From Tepidanaerobacter acetatoxydans Re1 (GTDB taxonomy: Bacteria; Bacillota; Thermosediminibacteria; Thermosediminibacterales; Tepidanaerobacteraceae), in NCBI RefSeq assembly GCF_000328765.2, contig NC_019954.2:562501-626500 (forward strand): a stretch of DNA of 64,000 bases. Direction: 5' to 3'. The position numbers and the translations under genes are program-made. Under the pieces are notes generated by a model, which was not told the DNA's origin, did no database searches, and saw only the letters and a program-made list of their open reading frames with translations. Positions 8,842 through 19,204 of this stretch are shown piece after piece. Position 1 is the first letter of the stretch; every line of letters starts with the position of its first letter.

Positions 8842-11800
8842 ATGGATAAAAGCTTGATAAAAAACTATGCCGTATGGGCAAGAAATAAATTAATTGAAGA
8901 TATTTCTCAAAGAGCTTATGAACTTGGAATCACGGAAAATGAAATAAAAAAGCCTGAAGAAGTATCGCAAGACTATATAAGAATAAACGGGAAAAAACTC
9001 AAGTCATTTGAAATAAATCAGCGAAAAAGCCTTGAGGCTAAAATACGCGAAAAAGGATTCGAGCAAGTAGTTGAAGAAGTTGCCTATACTTGGTTTAACC
9101 GGATTATAGCCTTAAGGTTCATGGAGGTAAACGGTTATATTCCCACAGGGGTCAGAGTGCTGTCATCAGCAGAACCGGGGAAAACAGAACCAGATATCAT
9201 CACATATGCCGAGCATATCGACCTTGATTTAAACCAAGAAGTAGTTGCAAGACTAAAAGATGAAAATGATACAGAAGAACTGTTCAGATATCTTCTTGTT
9301 AAACAGTGCAACAAGCTAAATGATATTCTCCCTGGGCTATTTGAAAAGATAGGAGACTATACTGATATATTGCTGCCGAAGAATTTGCTGTCAGAAGGCT
9401 CGATTATACGCCGCCTGGTTTCCGATATACCGGAGGAATACTTCAAAGAACAAGTAGAGATAATAGGCTGGCTCTATCAATACTATATTTCAGAAAAGAA
9501 AGATGAGGTTTTTGCAGGTCTTAAGAAAAATCAAAAGATAACTAAAGAAAAAATTCCTGCTGCAACCCAGCTGTTTACTCCTAAATGGATAGTAAAGTAT
9601 ATGGTGGAAAACTCTTTGGGGCGATTGTGGCTGGAGAAGATTAGTGGGCAGGAGATAGTGGGCAGTGGGAAGTGGGTAGTGGATAGTAAGAAGTTAAAAG
9701 AGAAGTGGAAGTATTATATTGATGAGGCTGAGCAGGAGCCGGAAGTGGAGGAGCAGCTTAAAAAGATAAGGGCAGAAAGTAAGGATATGAAGCCAGAAGA
9801 CATAAAAGTATTAGACCCGGCTATGGGCAGTGGCCATATACTAGTCTACGCATTTGATGTGCTTTTTGATATATATAAAAGCGCCGGCTATTCTGAACGG
9901 GAGATACCTAAACTTATCCTGGAAAACAATCTTTACGGGTTAGACATTGACGATCGAGCGGGCCAACTGGCCTATTTTGCAGTGATGATGAAAGCCAGAA
10001 GCAAAAACAGGCGAATATTTCGCGAAAACATAGATATAAATTTGTGCTCTATCCAAGAAAGTAATGGAATACCTGAAGAAACTATTACATACTTTGCCGG
10101 CGGAAAAAAATTTATTTCAAAGACAGAGCTGGAAGAAAAGATAAAAGGCAAAGACAACTTGTCCGATGCGGATTTTGAAATTCAGGCAAGATACCTTATC
10201 CATGTATTTCAAGATGCCAAGGAATATGGTTCGATACTAGAAGTGAAAAAGCTTGATTTTGATAAGACAGAAAACCGATTAGAGGAAATTCGGCAAAATC
10301 ATCCCGGCGACGCATTTGAATTTGGGCATAAACAAATACTACTTGAAAAACTCCCGCCCCTCATAAAGCAGGCCAAGATAATGAGCAGCAAATATGATGT
10401 AGTAGTCACCAACCCGCCTTATATGGGGCGGAAGGGGATGAATAATGCGTTAAAGAAATATGTAGATGAGCATTACAAAGATTCGAAGAATGATTTATTT
10501 GCAGTTTTTATGGAAGTTGGAATAAATTATTTGGAACAATACGGTTTTATGGGAATGATAAATCAGCAGTCATGGATGTTTCTGTCGAGTTTTGAAAAAT
10601 TAAGATCAAAGTTAATGAAAAATATAACTATAATTAACATTGTGCATTTAGGGCCAAGAGCATTTAATGAGATTAGAGGAGAAGTTGTTCAAACAGTCGC
10701 TTTTGTTTTTGCTAAATGGAGAGAATTATATCCTACTTCGATGAAACAATTAAAATCGTCATATATTAGATTAGTTGATTTCAGTTCTGCTTATGAAAAG
10801 AAAAAGAAATTCATTAATGCCATAGAAGATAAGAACGTAAACTATAGGTATGATAACGTAAAGCAAGAAATGTTTTCAAAAATACCTGGTGGTCCCATCG
10901 CATACTGGGTTAATAAAAAAATTGTAAACATATTTCAAAACAAACTACTAGGTGATATGGCAAAGGTTCGAAAAGGAATGGATACAGGGAATAATGAAAG
11001 ATTTTTGCGATATTGGTACGAAGTGTCAAGATGTAAAGTTGGTATTGGATTAAGAAAAGGAGAAGACACAATAAAGTTTGCAAAAAAATGGATACCCTAT
11101 AATAAAGGTGGCGGGTTTAGGAAATGGTATGGCAATAATGAGTATGTTATAAACTGGTTGAACAATGGGTTAGAACTGAAAGAACATAAAAGTGCAAATC
11201 TACGAAGTATTAACTTATATTTTAAGGAAGCATTGTCTTGGACTTTGATAAGTTCAAAAAACTCTTTTGGATTGCGGTATGTTCCTAAAGGATTTATTTT
11301 TGATTCTAATGGTTCTGCAATATTTATCGATAAAGATAAAATAAGATATATACTTGGTTTCGGCATTACTAAGGTAGCAAGTGAATTACTAAAAATACTT
11401 AGTTCAACCTTGGCATTTAATATTAGCGATGTAGCAAGTTTGCCAATCAAGCTTGCTAATTCAGATAAGTGTTTAAACAAAATAAATCATATTGTTGACT
11501 TATCTATCTCCATCTCCAAAACCGACTGGGACTCCTTCGAAACTTCATGGGACTTTAAAAAGCATCCAATACTCACGCACAAAGGTGATGCAGATACCAT
11601 AGAGCAAGCCTTTAACAATTGGGCGGAGTTTGCGGAAAAACAATTTTATCAGCTCAAAGCCAATGAAGAGGAGTTAAACCGAATATTTATCAAGATTTAT
11701 GGTCTTGAAGATGAGCTTACTCCTGAAGTTGATGAAAAAGATGTAACGGTAAGTAAAGCCGACAGGGAGCGGGACATTAAGTCATTTATCTCCTATGCAG

Positions 11801-12603
11801 TAGGCTGTATGTTCGGAAGGTATTCTCCTGATGTGGAAGGATTGGTGTATGCAGGAGGGGAGTGGAGCGATAAGTGGAAGATAGAAAACGGGCAATGGAA
11901 AGTCCGTAAACTAGTCAAGGATGAAGATAATGATATATTAGAAGATACATGGATTGATGCCACCTTTGCACCGGAAAGCGACAACACCATCCCCATAACC
12001 GATGAAGAGTATTTTGAAGATGATATAGTTGCAAGATTTATTGAATTCCTGAAGGTGACTTTTGGAGAGGAAAAATTAGAAGAAAATCTAGACTATATAG
12101 CTGAAAGTATAGGGAAACGGAAGTCTGAAACTTCTCGTCAGGCACTGCGCCGCTATTTCTTAAAGGATTTTTATAAAAACCATGTTCAGACATATAAACA
12201 AAGGCCAATATACTGGCTATTTGATTCAGGAAGGCAGGATGGGTTTAAAGCGCTTATATACATGCACAGATATGATGAACATATTGCAGCCCGCGTTAGA
12301 ATTGACTATCTTCATAAACTTCAGAGAAAATATGAGGATGAGATAAAAAGACTTGATGTAATCATAGATTCAAACTTATCACTGCGAGAAAAGAATAATG
12401 CCCGAAAGGCAAAGGAAAAGCTGCAAAAACAGATACAGGAATGCCTTGAGTATGACCAAGTGATTGCCCATGTGGCAAATCAAAGAATAAAAATAGACCT
12501 TGATGATGGGGTAATCGTGAATTATGCTAAGTTTCAAGGTATAGAGATACCACAGGGAGAAGGAAAAAAACCGTTAAAGGCAAATTTATTGGCAAAAATT
12601 TAA
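8842..12603 (+). CDS. pglX: BREX-1 adenine-specific DNA methyltransferase PglX
   Basis: 1,253 residues. Motif I is LDPAMGSGH near residue 326 and motif IV is TNPPYMGR near residue 523, the pair that marks an N6-adenine methyltransferase of the Eco57I/PglX type. PglX marks the host at a non-palindromic site and is needed for BREX defence. The flanking regions probably recognise DNA. The ATG at 8842 follows TAGGGGGTTACC. Two short Trp/Lys/Ser-rich stretches, around residues 266-285 and 1010-1025, look like added sequence relative to my picture of the family. No frame break is seen. It overlaps nothing and pglZ follows within a few bases. Confidence 0.92.
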   Translation: MDKSLIKNYAVWARNKLIEDISQRAYELGITENEIKKPEEVSQDYIRINGKKLKSFEINQRKSLEAKIREKGFEQVVEEVAYTWFNRIIALRFMEVNGYIPTGVRVLSSAEPGKTEPDIITYAEHIDLDLNQEVVARLKDENDTEELFRYLLVKQCNKLNDILPGLFEKIGDYTDILLPKNLLSEGSIIRRLVSDIPEEYFKEQVEIIGWLYQYYISEKKDEVFAGLKKNQKITKEKIPAATQLFTPKWIVKYMVENSLGRLWLEKISGQEIVGSGKWVVDSKKLKEKWKYYIDEAEQEPEVEEQLKKIRAESKDMKPEDIKVLDPAMGSGHILVYAFDVLFDIYKSAGYSEREIPKLILENNLYGLDIDDRAGQLAYFAVMMKARSKNRRIFRENIDINLCSIQESNGIPEETITYFAGGKKFISKTELEEKIKGKDNLSDADFEIQARYLIHVFQDAKEYGSILEVKKLDFDKTENRLEEIRQNHPGDAFEFGHKQILLEKLPPLIKQAKIMSSKYDVVVTNPPYMGRKGMNNALKKYVDEHYKDSKNDLFAVFMEVGINYLEQYGFMGMINQQSWMFLSSFEKLRSKLMKNITIINIVHLGPRAFNEIRGEVVQTVAFVFAKWRELYPTSMKQLKSSYIRLVDFSSAYEKKKKFINAIEDKNVNYRYDNVKQEMFSKIPGGPIAYWVNKKIVNIFQNKLLGDMAKVRKGMDTGNNERFLRYWYEVSRCKVGIGLRKGEDTIKFAKKWIPYNKGGGFRKWYGNNEYVINWLNNGLELKEHKSANLRSINLYFKEALSWTLISSKNSFGLRYVPKGFIFDSNGSAIFIDKDKIRYILGFGITKVASELLKILSSTLAFNISDVASLPIKLANSDKCLNKINHIVDLSISISKTDWDSFETSWDFKKHPILTHKGDADTIEQAFNNWAEFAEKQFYQLKANEEELNRIFIKIYGLEDELTPEVDEKDVTVSKADRERDIKSFISYAVGCMFGRYSPDVEGLVYAGGEWSDKWKIENGQWKVRKLVKDEDNDILEDTWIDATFAPESDNTIPITDEEYFEDDIVARFIEFLKVTFGEEKLEENLDYIAESIGKRKSETSRQALRRYFLKDFYKNHVQTYKQRPIYWLFDSGRQDGFKALIYMHRYDEHIAARVRIDYLHKLQRKYEDEIKRLDVIIDSNLSLREKNNARKAKEKLQKQIQECLEYDQVIAHVANQRIKIDLDDGVIVNYAKFQGIEIPQGEGKKPLKANLLAKI

Positions 12604-12616
12604 GCAGGTGATTAAT

Positions 12617-15166
12617 TTGGAACTTGATGAAGTAAAAAAAATACTGGAACAAAACTTTAACAAAGGGCTTTCTGAAGGAAAAAAGCGAAATATCATCTTT
12701 TGGTATGATGATAATGGCGAATTTAAAGGTCAAATTGACACTTTAGAGCTTTCCAATGCAAAAATTTTAAAATTGGACGGCCAAAACTATTTTTATGCAA
12801 AATATCTTCTAGAAAAACAGGATATTAAGAGCAACTATCTGGTATATGCACCTTTTTGCAAGCCTGGACCTCGAGAAAACTGGCTATTAGATATTTTAAA
12901 ATATAGTGATGAATTTTCTACTGACAGGACTACTATTATTATGAGAAACTTAGGAGTCAAAAATGAAGCTTTAAAAAATATATTTGAACATTATAAAAAG
13001 TTTTTTGATAATAAAGAAAGATATAGACTCCTCAAATCCTACAATATAGAATACTGCACTGAAGAATCCGTTCATATAGCAATATTGTCAGCTTTGTGCA
13101 AACTTCCCTTTTCCGACCTTGATGAGGTGGTAAAATCTCTTTTAATAGAGTATGCCAAAGATGATAACACGTATTTTACGGAAATAGATAAGTTTGGAGA
13201 TATTAATACTTTTTGGGCGCTTATGGAGAAATACTACGGATATATTTTAGAGGAAAAAACTATCGAACACCTTAGCGCTTTTTTCTTGATAACAGCTTTG
13301 TATTATACCCTTGAAGATAAAATACCAGCTCACTGGGAAAAGTTTATTTCTCCTAAAAAGGCGGACTGTTTTGTGTTTCTTAGTAACTTTATGAACAATG
13401 CTAAGGCTATGGATTATTTTGATATGCTTTCAATAAAAGTAGAAAAACAATTAAATCTACGAGATTATGCAGACAAATGGCATATTGATAATTATGTGGT
13501 AAGTGATGTATTTAAAATTTTTGATGAGACTATTATAAATAAGTTAATTGAAAATTTAATTTCTGATGCCGGTGAGTTTGAAAGATATACAGATATTATT
13601 TTGCAGCGGAGAACAAAACATTGGTATAGAAAGTATGAAAATGACTATAACTGTGTTTACTGGGCCCTAGTTATGCTTGATTCATGGAGAAAGATTAAGG
13701 ATGATATAAAAGAAGATAAACCATATGATTTATTTCAAAAATATGCGGGTCAATATTACATTATAGATATGGCTTATAGAAAATTCATATATTTCTTTGA
13801 TAAACTACCTAATAAAGAACCGTTTTTTGAATTAAAGGAAAAGATAGAAAATACCTATGTAAACGGGTATTTGAACCAACTGTCGATAAAATGGAGCGAT
13901 AGCTTGGAGACTTTAGAGCAAAACTGGAAAATTTCTCCTTTGGAGTTGCAGCAGGATTTCTATATAAATCACGTAAAACCTTATGAAGATAAGGACGAGA
14001 GGGTATTTGTAATTATTTCTGATGGTTTAAGATATGAGGCGGCTAAGGAGTTAGAAGAGGATTTGAATACTGAAAGGAAGGGCTCAACAAAGATTACTCC
14101 TATGCTTGGCATACTTCCTTCCTATACCGCCCTTGGCATGGCTGCCTTGCTTCCACATAATGAAATCAAAATAAATGATAAATTTCAGGTAATTGTGGAC
14201 GGGCTTAGTTCTGATGGAACAGAGAACCGAAGTAAGATTCTTCAGAAGGCGCAAAAAGACAGTATTGCTGTTGGGTATGAACAGCTCAGTGGCATGAAAA
14301 GGGATGATTTCAGAAAACTTTTTGGCGGCAAAAAGGTAGTATATATATATCATAACAGCATTGATGCTAGAGGAGATAACGCCCTTACTGAAAACGAGGT
14401 TTTCAATGCTGTCGAAGATACTTTTGGCGAGCTTAAAGCTCTAATCAATGATTTGATAAATAATGTTTCAGCAACCAATATATATATTACTGCCGATCAT
14501 GGTTTTATATATAAACGAGGAAATATACAAGAAAGTGATAAGGTATCCAAGGAATCTTTAGAGGATTCATTACAAAATCGGCGTTTTATTCTTACTGAAG
14601 AAGATGTAGATTTTAATGGCACTCTTACTTTTAATATGAGTCATATTGAAGATACAAAGTTAAAGTGTATAGTGCCACGGGGTGTAAGCAGGTTCAAAGT
14701 CCAGGGGAAAGGAGCTAATTATGTTCATGGTGGTGCGGCACTCCAGGAAGTGGTTATACCTGTTATTAAATTCAAACATGAGAGAGGCAAAACCGCAAAA
14801 GAAGTCAAAAAAGTTGATGTTAAGCTTACTAGTATATCTAGGAAGATAACAAATAATATTACCTATCTTGAGTTTTTCCAAGTGGAAAAAATTCAGGACA
14901 AGACTGTGCCAAGGAGACTTTCAGTTTATCTTGCAGATGAAGAGGGGAACAGGGTATCAAACGAGAATATAATAATAGCCGACAGCACATCAGATAACCC
15001 CGAAGATAGGACCTTTAGGGAAAAGTTCGTACTCAAGAGTATGAAATATGATAAAAGTAGTAAATATTATCTGGTTCTAGAGGATGAAGAGGAAACCGTT
15101 GAAAGGATATATGAGAAGATTCCGTTCATTATTGATATTGCATTTATGAATGATTTTGGTTTTTAA
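12617..15166 (+). CDS. pglZ: BREX-1 phosphatase-fold protein PglZ
   Basis: About 849 residues. I place the start at the TTG at 12617 (MELDEVKKIL) behind GCAGGTGA. The in-frame GTG at 12608 lies within that ribosome site. The C-terminal half has the alkaline-phosphatase superfamily signature: VFVIISDGLRYEAAKEL near residue 463 and YITADHGFIY near residue 622, with the metal-binding Asp and His. PglZ is present in nearly all BREX types and is essential for defence. Its biochemical substrate is uncertain. The N-terminal half is helical and family-specific. It begins 13 bases after pglX, consistent with coupled translation. Confidence 0.92.
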   Translation: MELDEVKKILEQNFNKGLSEGKKRNIIFWYDDNGEFKGQIDTLELSNAKILKLDGQNYFYAKYLLEKQDIKSNYLVYAPFCKPGPRENWLLDILKYSDEFSTDRTTIIMRNLGVKNEALKNIFEHYKKFFDNKERYRLLKSYNIEYCTEESVHIAILSALCKLPFSDLDEVVKSLLIEYAKDDNTYFTEIDKFGDINTFWALMEKYYGYILEEKTIEHLSAFFLITALYYTLEDKIPAHWEKFISPKKADCFVFLSNFMNNAKAMDYFDMLSIKVEKQLNLRDYADKWHIDNYVVSDVFKIFDETIINKLIENLISDAGEFERYTDIILQRRTKHWYRKYENDYNCVYWALVMLDSWRKIKDDIKEDKPYDLFQKYAGQYYIIDMAYRKFIYFFDKLPNKEPFFELKEKIENTYVNGYLNQLSIKWSDSLETLEQNWKISPLELQQDFYINHVKPYEDKDERVFVIISDGLRYEAAKELEEDLNTERKGSTKITPMLGILPSYTALGMAALLPHNEIKINDKFQVIVDGLSSDGTENRSKILQKAQKDSIAVGYEQLSGMKRDDFRKLFGGKKVVYIYHNSIDARGDNALTENEVFNAVEDTFGELKALINDLINNVSATNIYITADHGFIYKRGNIQESDKVSKESLEDSLQNRRFILTEEDVDFNGTLTFNMSHIEDTKLKCIVPRGVSRFKVQGKGANYVHGGAALQEVVIPVIKFKHERGKTAKEVKKVDVKLTSISRKITNNITYLEFFQVEKIQDKTVPRRLSVYLADEEGNRVSNENIIIADSTSDNPEDRTFREKFVLKSMKYDKSSKYYLVLEDEEETVERIYEKIPFIIDIAFMNDFGF

Positions 15167-15181
15167 AGTGAGGAGAGCCGA

Positions 15182-17212
15182 ATGGATGAGCTTAGTAAAA
15201 AATTAAATAGGTATTTCCCCGGAAGAGTCGTAAGAAAAGACCTGACTAAAAAAATTAAAGAAGGAGCCAATGTACCTGTTTATGTCCTTGAATACTTGTT
15301 AGGGATGTATTGTGCTACTGATGATGAAAACAGTATCAACGATGGTGTTGAGACAGTAAAGAACATTCTGGCGGAAAATTTCGTAAGGCCCGATGAAGCG
15401 GAAAAAGTCAAGTCAAAGGTACGGGAACTTGGCAGATTCACCGTTATTGATATGATAACAGTTAAGCTCAATGAAAAACTTGATATATATCAAGCAGAGT
15501 TTTCTAACCTCGGGCTAAAGGGCGTAGAGATTTCTCCGCAATATGTGAAAGACTTTGACAAGCTCCTCGCTGGGGGTATCTGGTGTATTGTTAAAATGAG
15601 CTATTTTTATGATGAGGAAGTTAAGATGGCAAGCCCTTTTAATATAGATTCCCTCACACCTATTCAGATGCCTCATATGGATATTCAAGAGATTTTTGAA
15701 GGCAGAAAGCATTTTTCAAAAGATGAATGGATAGATGTTCTGATGCGGTCTGTCGGTATGGAACCGACGCAGTTAGAACAAAAAGTAAAATGGCATATTC
15801 TTGAGCGGATGGTGCCACTTGTTGAAAATAACTACAATCTTTGCGAGCTGGGACCTCGAGGAACTGGGAAGTCTCATTTGTACAAAGAAATCTCGCCTAA
15901 TTCTATACTAGTGTCCGGAGGGCAAACTACTGTAGCGAATTTATTTTATAACATGGCATCACGGCAAATCGGCCTTGTGGGATTGTGGGACTGTGTTGCC
16001 TTTGATGAAGTGGCCGGGATAAAATTTAAAGACCAAGATGGGATTCAGATTATGAAGGATTTTATGGCATCTGGGTCCTTTGCTAGAGGCAAAGAAGAAA
16101 AGAATGCAAATGCATCAATGGTGTTCATCGGAAATATCAATCAGAGTGTTGACGTGCTTTTAAAAACATCTCATTTATTTGAACCATTCCCCGAAGCCAT
16201 GGCTAATGATGCTGCTTTTTTTGACCGTATGCACTATTACTTACCCGGATGGGAAATACCCAAGATGCGGCCTGAATATTTTACCGATGAATACGGATTT
16301 ATTACTGACTATTTATCAGAATTTATGCGAGAAATGAGGAAAAGATCTTTTACTGATGCTTTTGACAAATATTTTAAGCTAGGCAACAACTTAAATCAGC
16401 GGGATGTAATTGCTGTCAGAAAGACTGTATCAGGCCTGCTTAAATTGATTTATCCTGATGGGAACTTTTCAAAAGAAGATGTAGAAGAAGTATTAAGATA
16501 TGCCTTGGTAGGTCGAAGAAGAGTTAAAGAACAACTTAAGAAAATAGGCGGTATGGAGTTTTATGATGTGCATTTTTCATATATAGACATCGAAACTATG
16601 GAAGAAAAATTTGTATCAGTGCCGGAACAAGGCGGGGGTAAGATAATCCCAGAAGGGTTAAGTAAGCCTGGGCATTTATATACTGTCGGTCGTGGAAAGT
16701 CGGGCATGATTGGAGTCTATAAGATAGAAACCGAGGTAGTAAATGGCACCGGTAAGTTTGAAAAAACAGGTCTTGGTTCAGATAGAGAAGCGAAGGAAGC
16801 AATTGAAACTGCCTTTAGGTATTTTAGAGCAAATAGCAAGAATATAAGTGGCACGATAAGTACATCAAAAAAAGATTATTTAATGCATGTTGAAGATATT
16901 CAAGGCGTAGGACTCACATCAGAACTGGCATTGGCTGCATTTATTGCATTATGCTCAGGAGCTTTAAGCCGGCCGGTGCAAAGCCAGCTGGTAGTGTTAG
17001 GTTCTATGAGCATAGGAGGAACTATCAATAAAGTAGAAGAATTGGCAAATGTCCTTCAAGTATGTTTTGATTCAGGAGCAAAAAAAGTTTTAATTCCAAT
17101 GTCATCAGCAGCAGATATAGGCACAGTACCTCCGGAATTGTTTGCAAAATTCCAGATATCCTTCTATCAAGATCCCAAGGATGCTGTTTTTAAAGCTTTG
17201 GGGGTTGAATAG
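15182..17212 (+). CDS. brxL: BREX Lon-like AAA+ protein BrxL
   Basis: 676 residues. The AAA+ P-loop GPRGTGKSHLY is near residue 222 and Walker B VAFDEVAGI near residue 271. The C-terminal domain from about residue 560 resembles the Lon protease fold (DIQGVGLTSELALAAF, SMSIGGTINKVEEL, AKKVLIPMSS). BrxL is reported to act as a DNA-binding ring and not as a protease. The usual Lon catalytic serine context is not recognisable here. The ATG at 15182 follows GTGAGGAG. This is the last BREX gene, and no clear terminator was found directly after it. Confidence 0.92.
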   Translation: MDELSKKLNRYFPGRVVRKDLTKKIKEGANVPVYVLEYLLGMYCATDDENSINDGVETVKNILAENFVRPDEAEKVKSKVRELGRFTVIDMITVKLNEKLDIYQAEFSNLGLKGVEISPQYVKDFDKLLAGGIWCIVKMSYFYDEEVKMASPFNIDSLTPIQMPHMDIQEIFEGRKHFSKDEWIDVLMRSVGMEPTQLEQKVKWHILERMVPLVENNYNLCELGPRGTGKSHLYKEISPNSILVSGGQTTVANLFYNMASRQIGLVGLWDCVAFDEVAGIKFKDQDGIQIMKDFMASGSFARGKEEKNANASMVFIGNINQSVDVLLKTSHLFEPFPEAMANDAAFFDRMHYYLPGWEIPKMRPEYFTDEYGFITDYLSEFMREMRKRSFTDAFDKYFKLGNNLNQRDVIAVRKTVSGLLKLIYPDGNFSKEDVEEVLRYALVGRRRVKEQLKKIGGMEFYDVHFSYIDIETMEEKFVSVPEQGGGKIIPEGLSKPGHLYTVGRGKSGMIGVYKIETEVVNGTGKFEKTGLGSDREAKEAIETAFRYFRANSKNISGTISTSKKDYLMHVEDIQGVGLTSELALAAFIALCSGALSRPVQSQLVVLGSMSIGGTINKVEELANVLQVCFDSGAKKVLIPMSSAADIGTVPPELFAKFQISFYQDPKDAVFKALGVE

Positions 17213-17228
17213 GTCTTATTTTAGCTAA

Positions 17229-17263
17229 GTATCAATGCGAAATTGCACCGCTTGATTTTTGAA
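17229..17263 (+). pseudogene. Tail fragment of a second YgjP-like gene
   Basis: The bases encode SINAKLHRLIFE followed by TGA. The end of the metallopeptidase remnant at 1336-1372 reads SIKAELNGLIFE followed by TAA. The match is only about a dozen codons, but it lies at the same distance order from the RhuM/DUF362 repeat, which argues that it is a real relic of a diverged copy. Confidence 0.5.
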
Positions 17264-17371
17264 TGAAAAATGAAAGCAATTTATTGTAGTTTAAGAAAAA
17301 GTATGAAATCATTAGAAGATGAGCTCACCTTGCTATATAGAATGTTCATTAGATAGGAGGTAAGAATCATT

Positions 17372-17740
17372 GTGGTTGATAATTTAATTCTACTCTATAC
17401 AACGGAAGACTGAGATGCTAAAATAGACGTATTTTTTCAAGATGAGACTGTTTGGCTTACCCAAAAGATGATGGCTGAGTTATTTGATGTTGATGTAAGA
17501 ACGGTAAATGAGCATCTATAAAATGTCTATCAAGAAGGTGAATTAGATAAAAAAGCAACTATCCGGAAATTCCGGATAGTTCGAAAAGAAGGCAATCGGG
17601 AAGTAATGCGTGAGATTAACTTCTATAATCTCGATGCCATAATCTCTGTCGGCTATAGAGTAAATTCTGTTCGCGCGACTCAATTTAGAATATGGACTAC
17701 GAGAAACCCATATAGATATATTATCAGCTCTGGTGCATAA
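17372..17740 (+). pseudogene. RhuM-like virulence-associated protein, interrupted
   Basis: Starting from GTG 17372 behind TAGGAGG, one frame reads a RhuM-family N-terminal half: DVFFQDETVWLTQKMMAELF, VRTVNEHL, YQEGELDKKATIRKF, then GYRVNSVRATQFRIWTT. It contains a TGA at 17411-17413 and a TAA at 17519-17521, then loses family resemblance after RIWTT and stops at 17738-17740. RhuM-like proteins often accompany type I restriction operons. Their function is poorly known. The C-terminal half is missing, so this is a dead gene. Its 3' part is duplicated at 1385-1455. Confidence 0.75.
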
Positions 17741-17840
17741 ACAGAGTTTCTACACTAGAGCCGATTTTAAATTAACGCAAAAACAGTGATATCATGTATT
17801 ATAGCAAAAATTACAACAGGAAGGTGAAATAATATAAAAT

Positions 17841-18929
17841 ATGGTAAAAGATAAAATCTACGTGATATACGGCAACAAGCCAAAAGAAATGATTCACGAC
17901 GCACTGTCAGAACTTCAAATCGAAAATTACATAAAAAAGGATGCGCTTATAGGCATAAAGCCCAATCTAGTAGTTGCAAAACCTTCCACATCCGGAGCGA
18001 CAACATCACCGGAACTCTTGGAAGGGACAATAGACTATTTAAAGTCAAAGGGTTTTAACAATATTATAGTCATGGAGGGCTCCTGGGTTGGAGATAAAAC
18101 CTCAAGGGCTTTTGAAGTATGCGGATACACAAAGATTGCCGAAAAATACGATATCCCTTTGATCGACTTACAAAAAGATGCGTATAGGGTATGTGACATA
18201 GAGGGTATGCAAATAAACGTATGCGAAAAAGCGCTGGAAGTGGATTATCTGATAAACATGCCGGTGCTTAAAGGACACTGCCAGACTAAGATGACTTGTG
18301 CTCTGAAAAACTTAAAGGGCTGTATTCCCAACAAAGAAAAGAGAAGATTTCATACTATGGGACTGCATAAACCCATTGCATACCTAAATAGAGCCGTTAA
18401 AAGCGACTTGATAATAGTAGATGGACTGGTAGGAGATTTAAACTTTGAAGAAGGCGGCAATCCTGTTCAAATGGACAGAATTATCCTGGGGTTTGATCCG
18501 GTTTTAGTCGATTCATATGTAGCAAATTTAATGGGATATGATGAAAAAGAGATACCGTACATAAAGATAGCGGAGCAAATAGGTGTGGGAAACTGCATTG
18601 CCTCAAAGGAGCAGGTAAATGAATTGAACGAAAATAATAATACTCAAAAAATACCCTACTCACGTGAAATCGAAAAACTATCCAAATATGTCAAAGAAAA
18701 AGATGCCTGCTCTGCATGCTATGGCAGCTTAATTCATGCTCTTGCAAGACTGGACGAAAAAGGTATTTTAAGAAGGCTTAAAACAAAACTCTTTATAGGC
18801 CAGGGCTACAAGGGAATTAAAGGCGAAGGCATCGGAGTAGGAAACTGCACCAGAGGCTTTACACAAAACGTGCCAGGATGCCCTCCAACGGCCAAGGATA
18901 TACTTGAAGTATTAGAAAAGAACCTTTAG
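17841..18929 (+). CDS. DUF362 domain-containing protein
   Basis: 362 residues, full length for a stand-alone DUF362 protein. It starts MVKDKIYVIYGNKP, with KPNLVVAKPSTSGATTSPE in the N-terminal part, cysteines in GHCQTKMTCALKNLKGC near residues 147-162, a DACSACYG pair near 288, and GNCTRGF near the end. The family often carries iron-sulfur ligands and is described as uncharacterised. The conserved cysteines here fit metal binding, but no reaction can be named. GGAAGGTG lies 14 bases upstream of the ATG, a long spacing. A terminator overlaps the stop codon. A truncated copy lies on the other side of the BREX genes. Confidence 0.8.
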   Translation: MVKDKIYVIYGNKPKEMIHDALSELQIENYIKKDALIGIKPNLVVAKPSTSGATTSPELLEGTIDYLKSKGFNNIIVMEGSWVGDKTSRAFEVCGYTKIAEKYDIPLIDLQKDAYRVCDIEGMQINVCEKALEVDYLINMPVLKGHCQTKMTCALKNLKGCIPNKEKRRFHTMGLHKPIAYLNRAVKSDLIIVDGLVGDLNFEEGGNPVQMDRIILGFDPVLVDSYVANLMGYDEKEIPYIKIAEQIGVGNCIASKEQVNELNENNNTQKIPYSREIEKLSKYVKEKDACSACYGSLIHALARLDEKGILRRLKTKLFIGQGYKGIKGEGIGVGNCTRGFTQNVPGCPPTAKDILEVLEKNL

Positions 18930-18950
18930 ATGGGTTCTTTTGCTTTTTTT
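18916..18950 (+). terminator. Rho-independent terminator of DUF362 gene
   Basis: AAAAGAACC (18916-18924) pairs with GGTTCTTTT (18933-18941), followed by GC and seven T residues. The stem spans the stop codon. Confidence 0.85.
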
Positions 18951-19204
18951 AGGGAATTTCAGAGCGCTCGATATTTGAATATTTGAAACAAACCATGTAT
19001 GATAAGTAATAGATAGGATTTATAAGATTAATTTGAGGCAACATGTAATCGCTTTAAATGGCCAGGCGAGCTAATAAAACTAAGAAAAGTATGAGCAAGT
19101 TCAGTTTAAATGTAGCGAAAAGCAGGGTATTAGAATGGATTAAGGCATATGTCTAGTCAAAACTTAAACATAATTAAAAATGATAAAAAAAGGAGGCTGT
19201 AAAA

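Larger units (their letters stand above)
17627..18950 (+). repeat. Direct repeat, right copy
   Basis: This is the longer copy of the repeat at 1385-2280. It includes the end of the RhuM remnant, a ~100-base non-coding spacer, the leader and full DUF362 gene, and its terminator. The coordinate offset between the long matching blocks is 16,673 bases. Confidence 0.9.

Noticed and set aside
9640-9700. CRISPR-like or tandem DNA repeat in pglX
   Set aside because: The units are short, imperfect and in frame within a coding region. There are no spacers of fixed length and no cas genes.
16865-17100. Active Lon protease in BrxL
   Set aside because: The domain resembles Lon, but the usual catalytic serine context is not recognisable and BrxL is reported to act on DNA.
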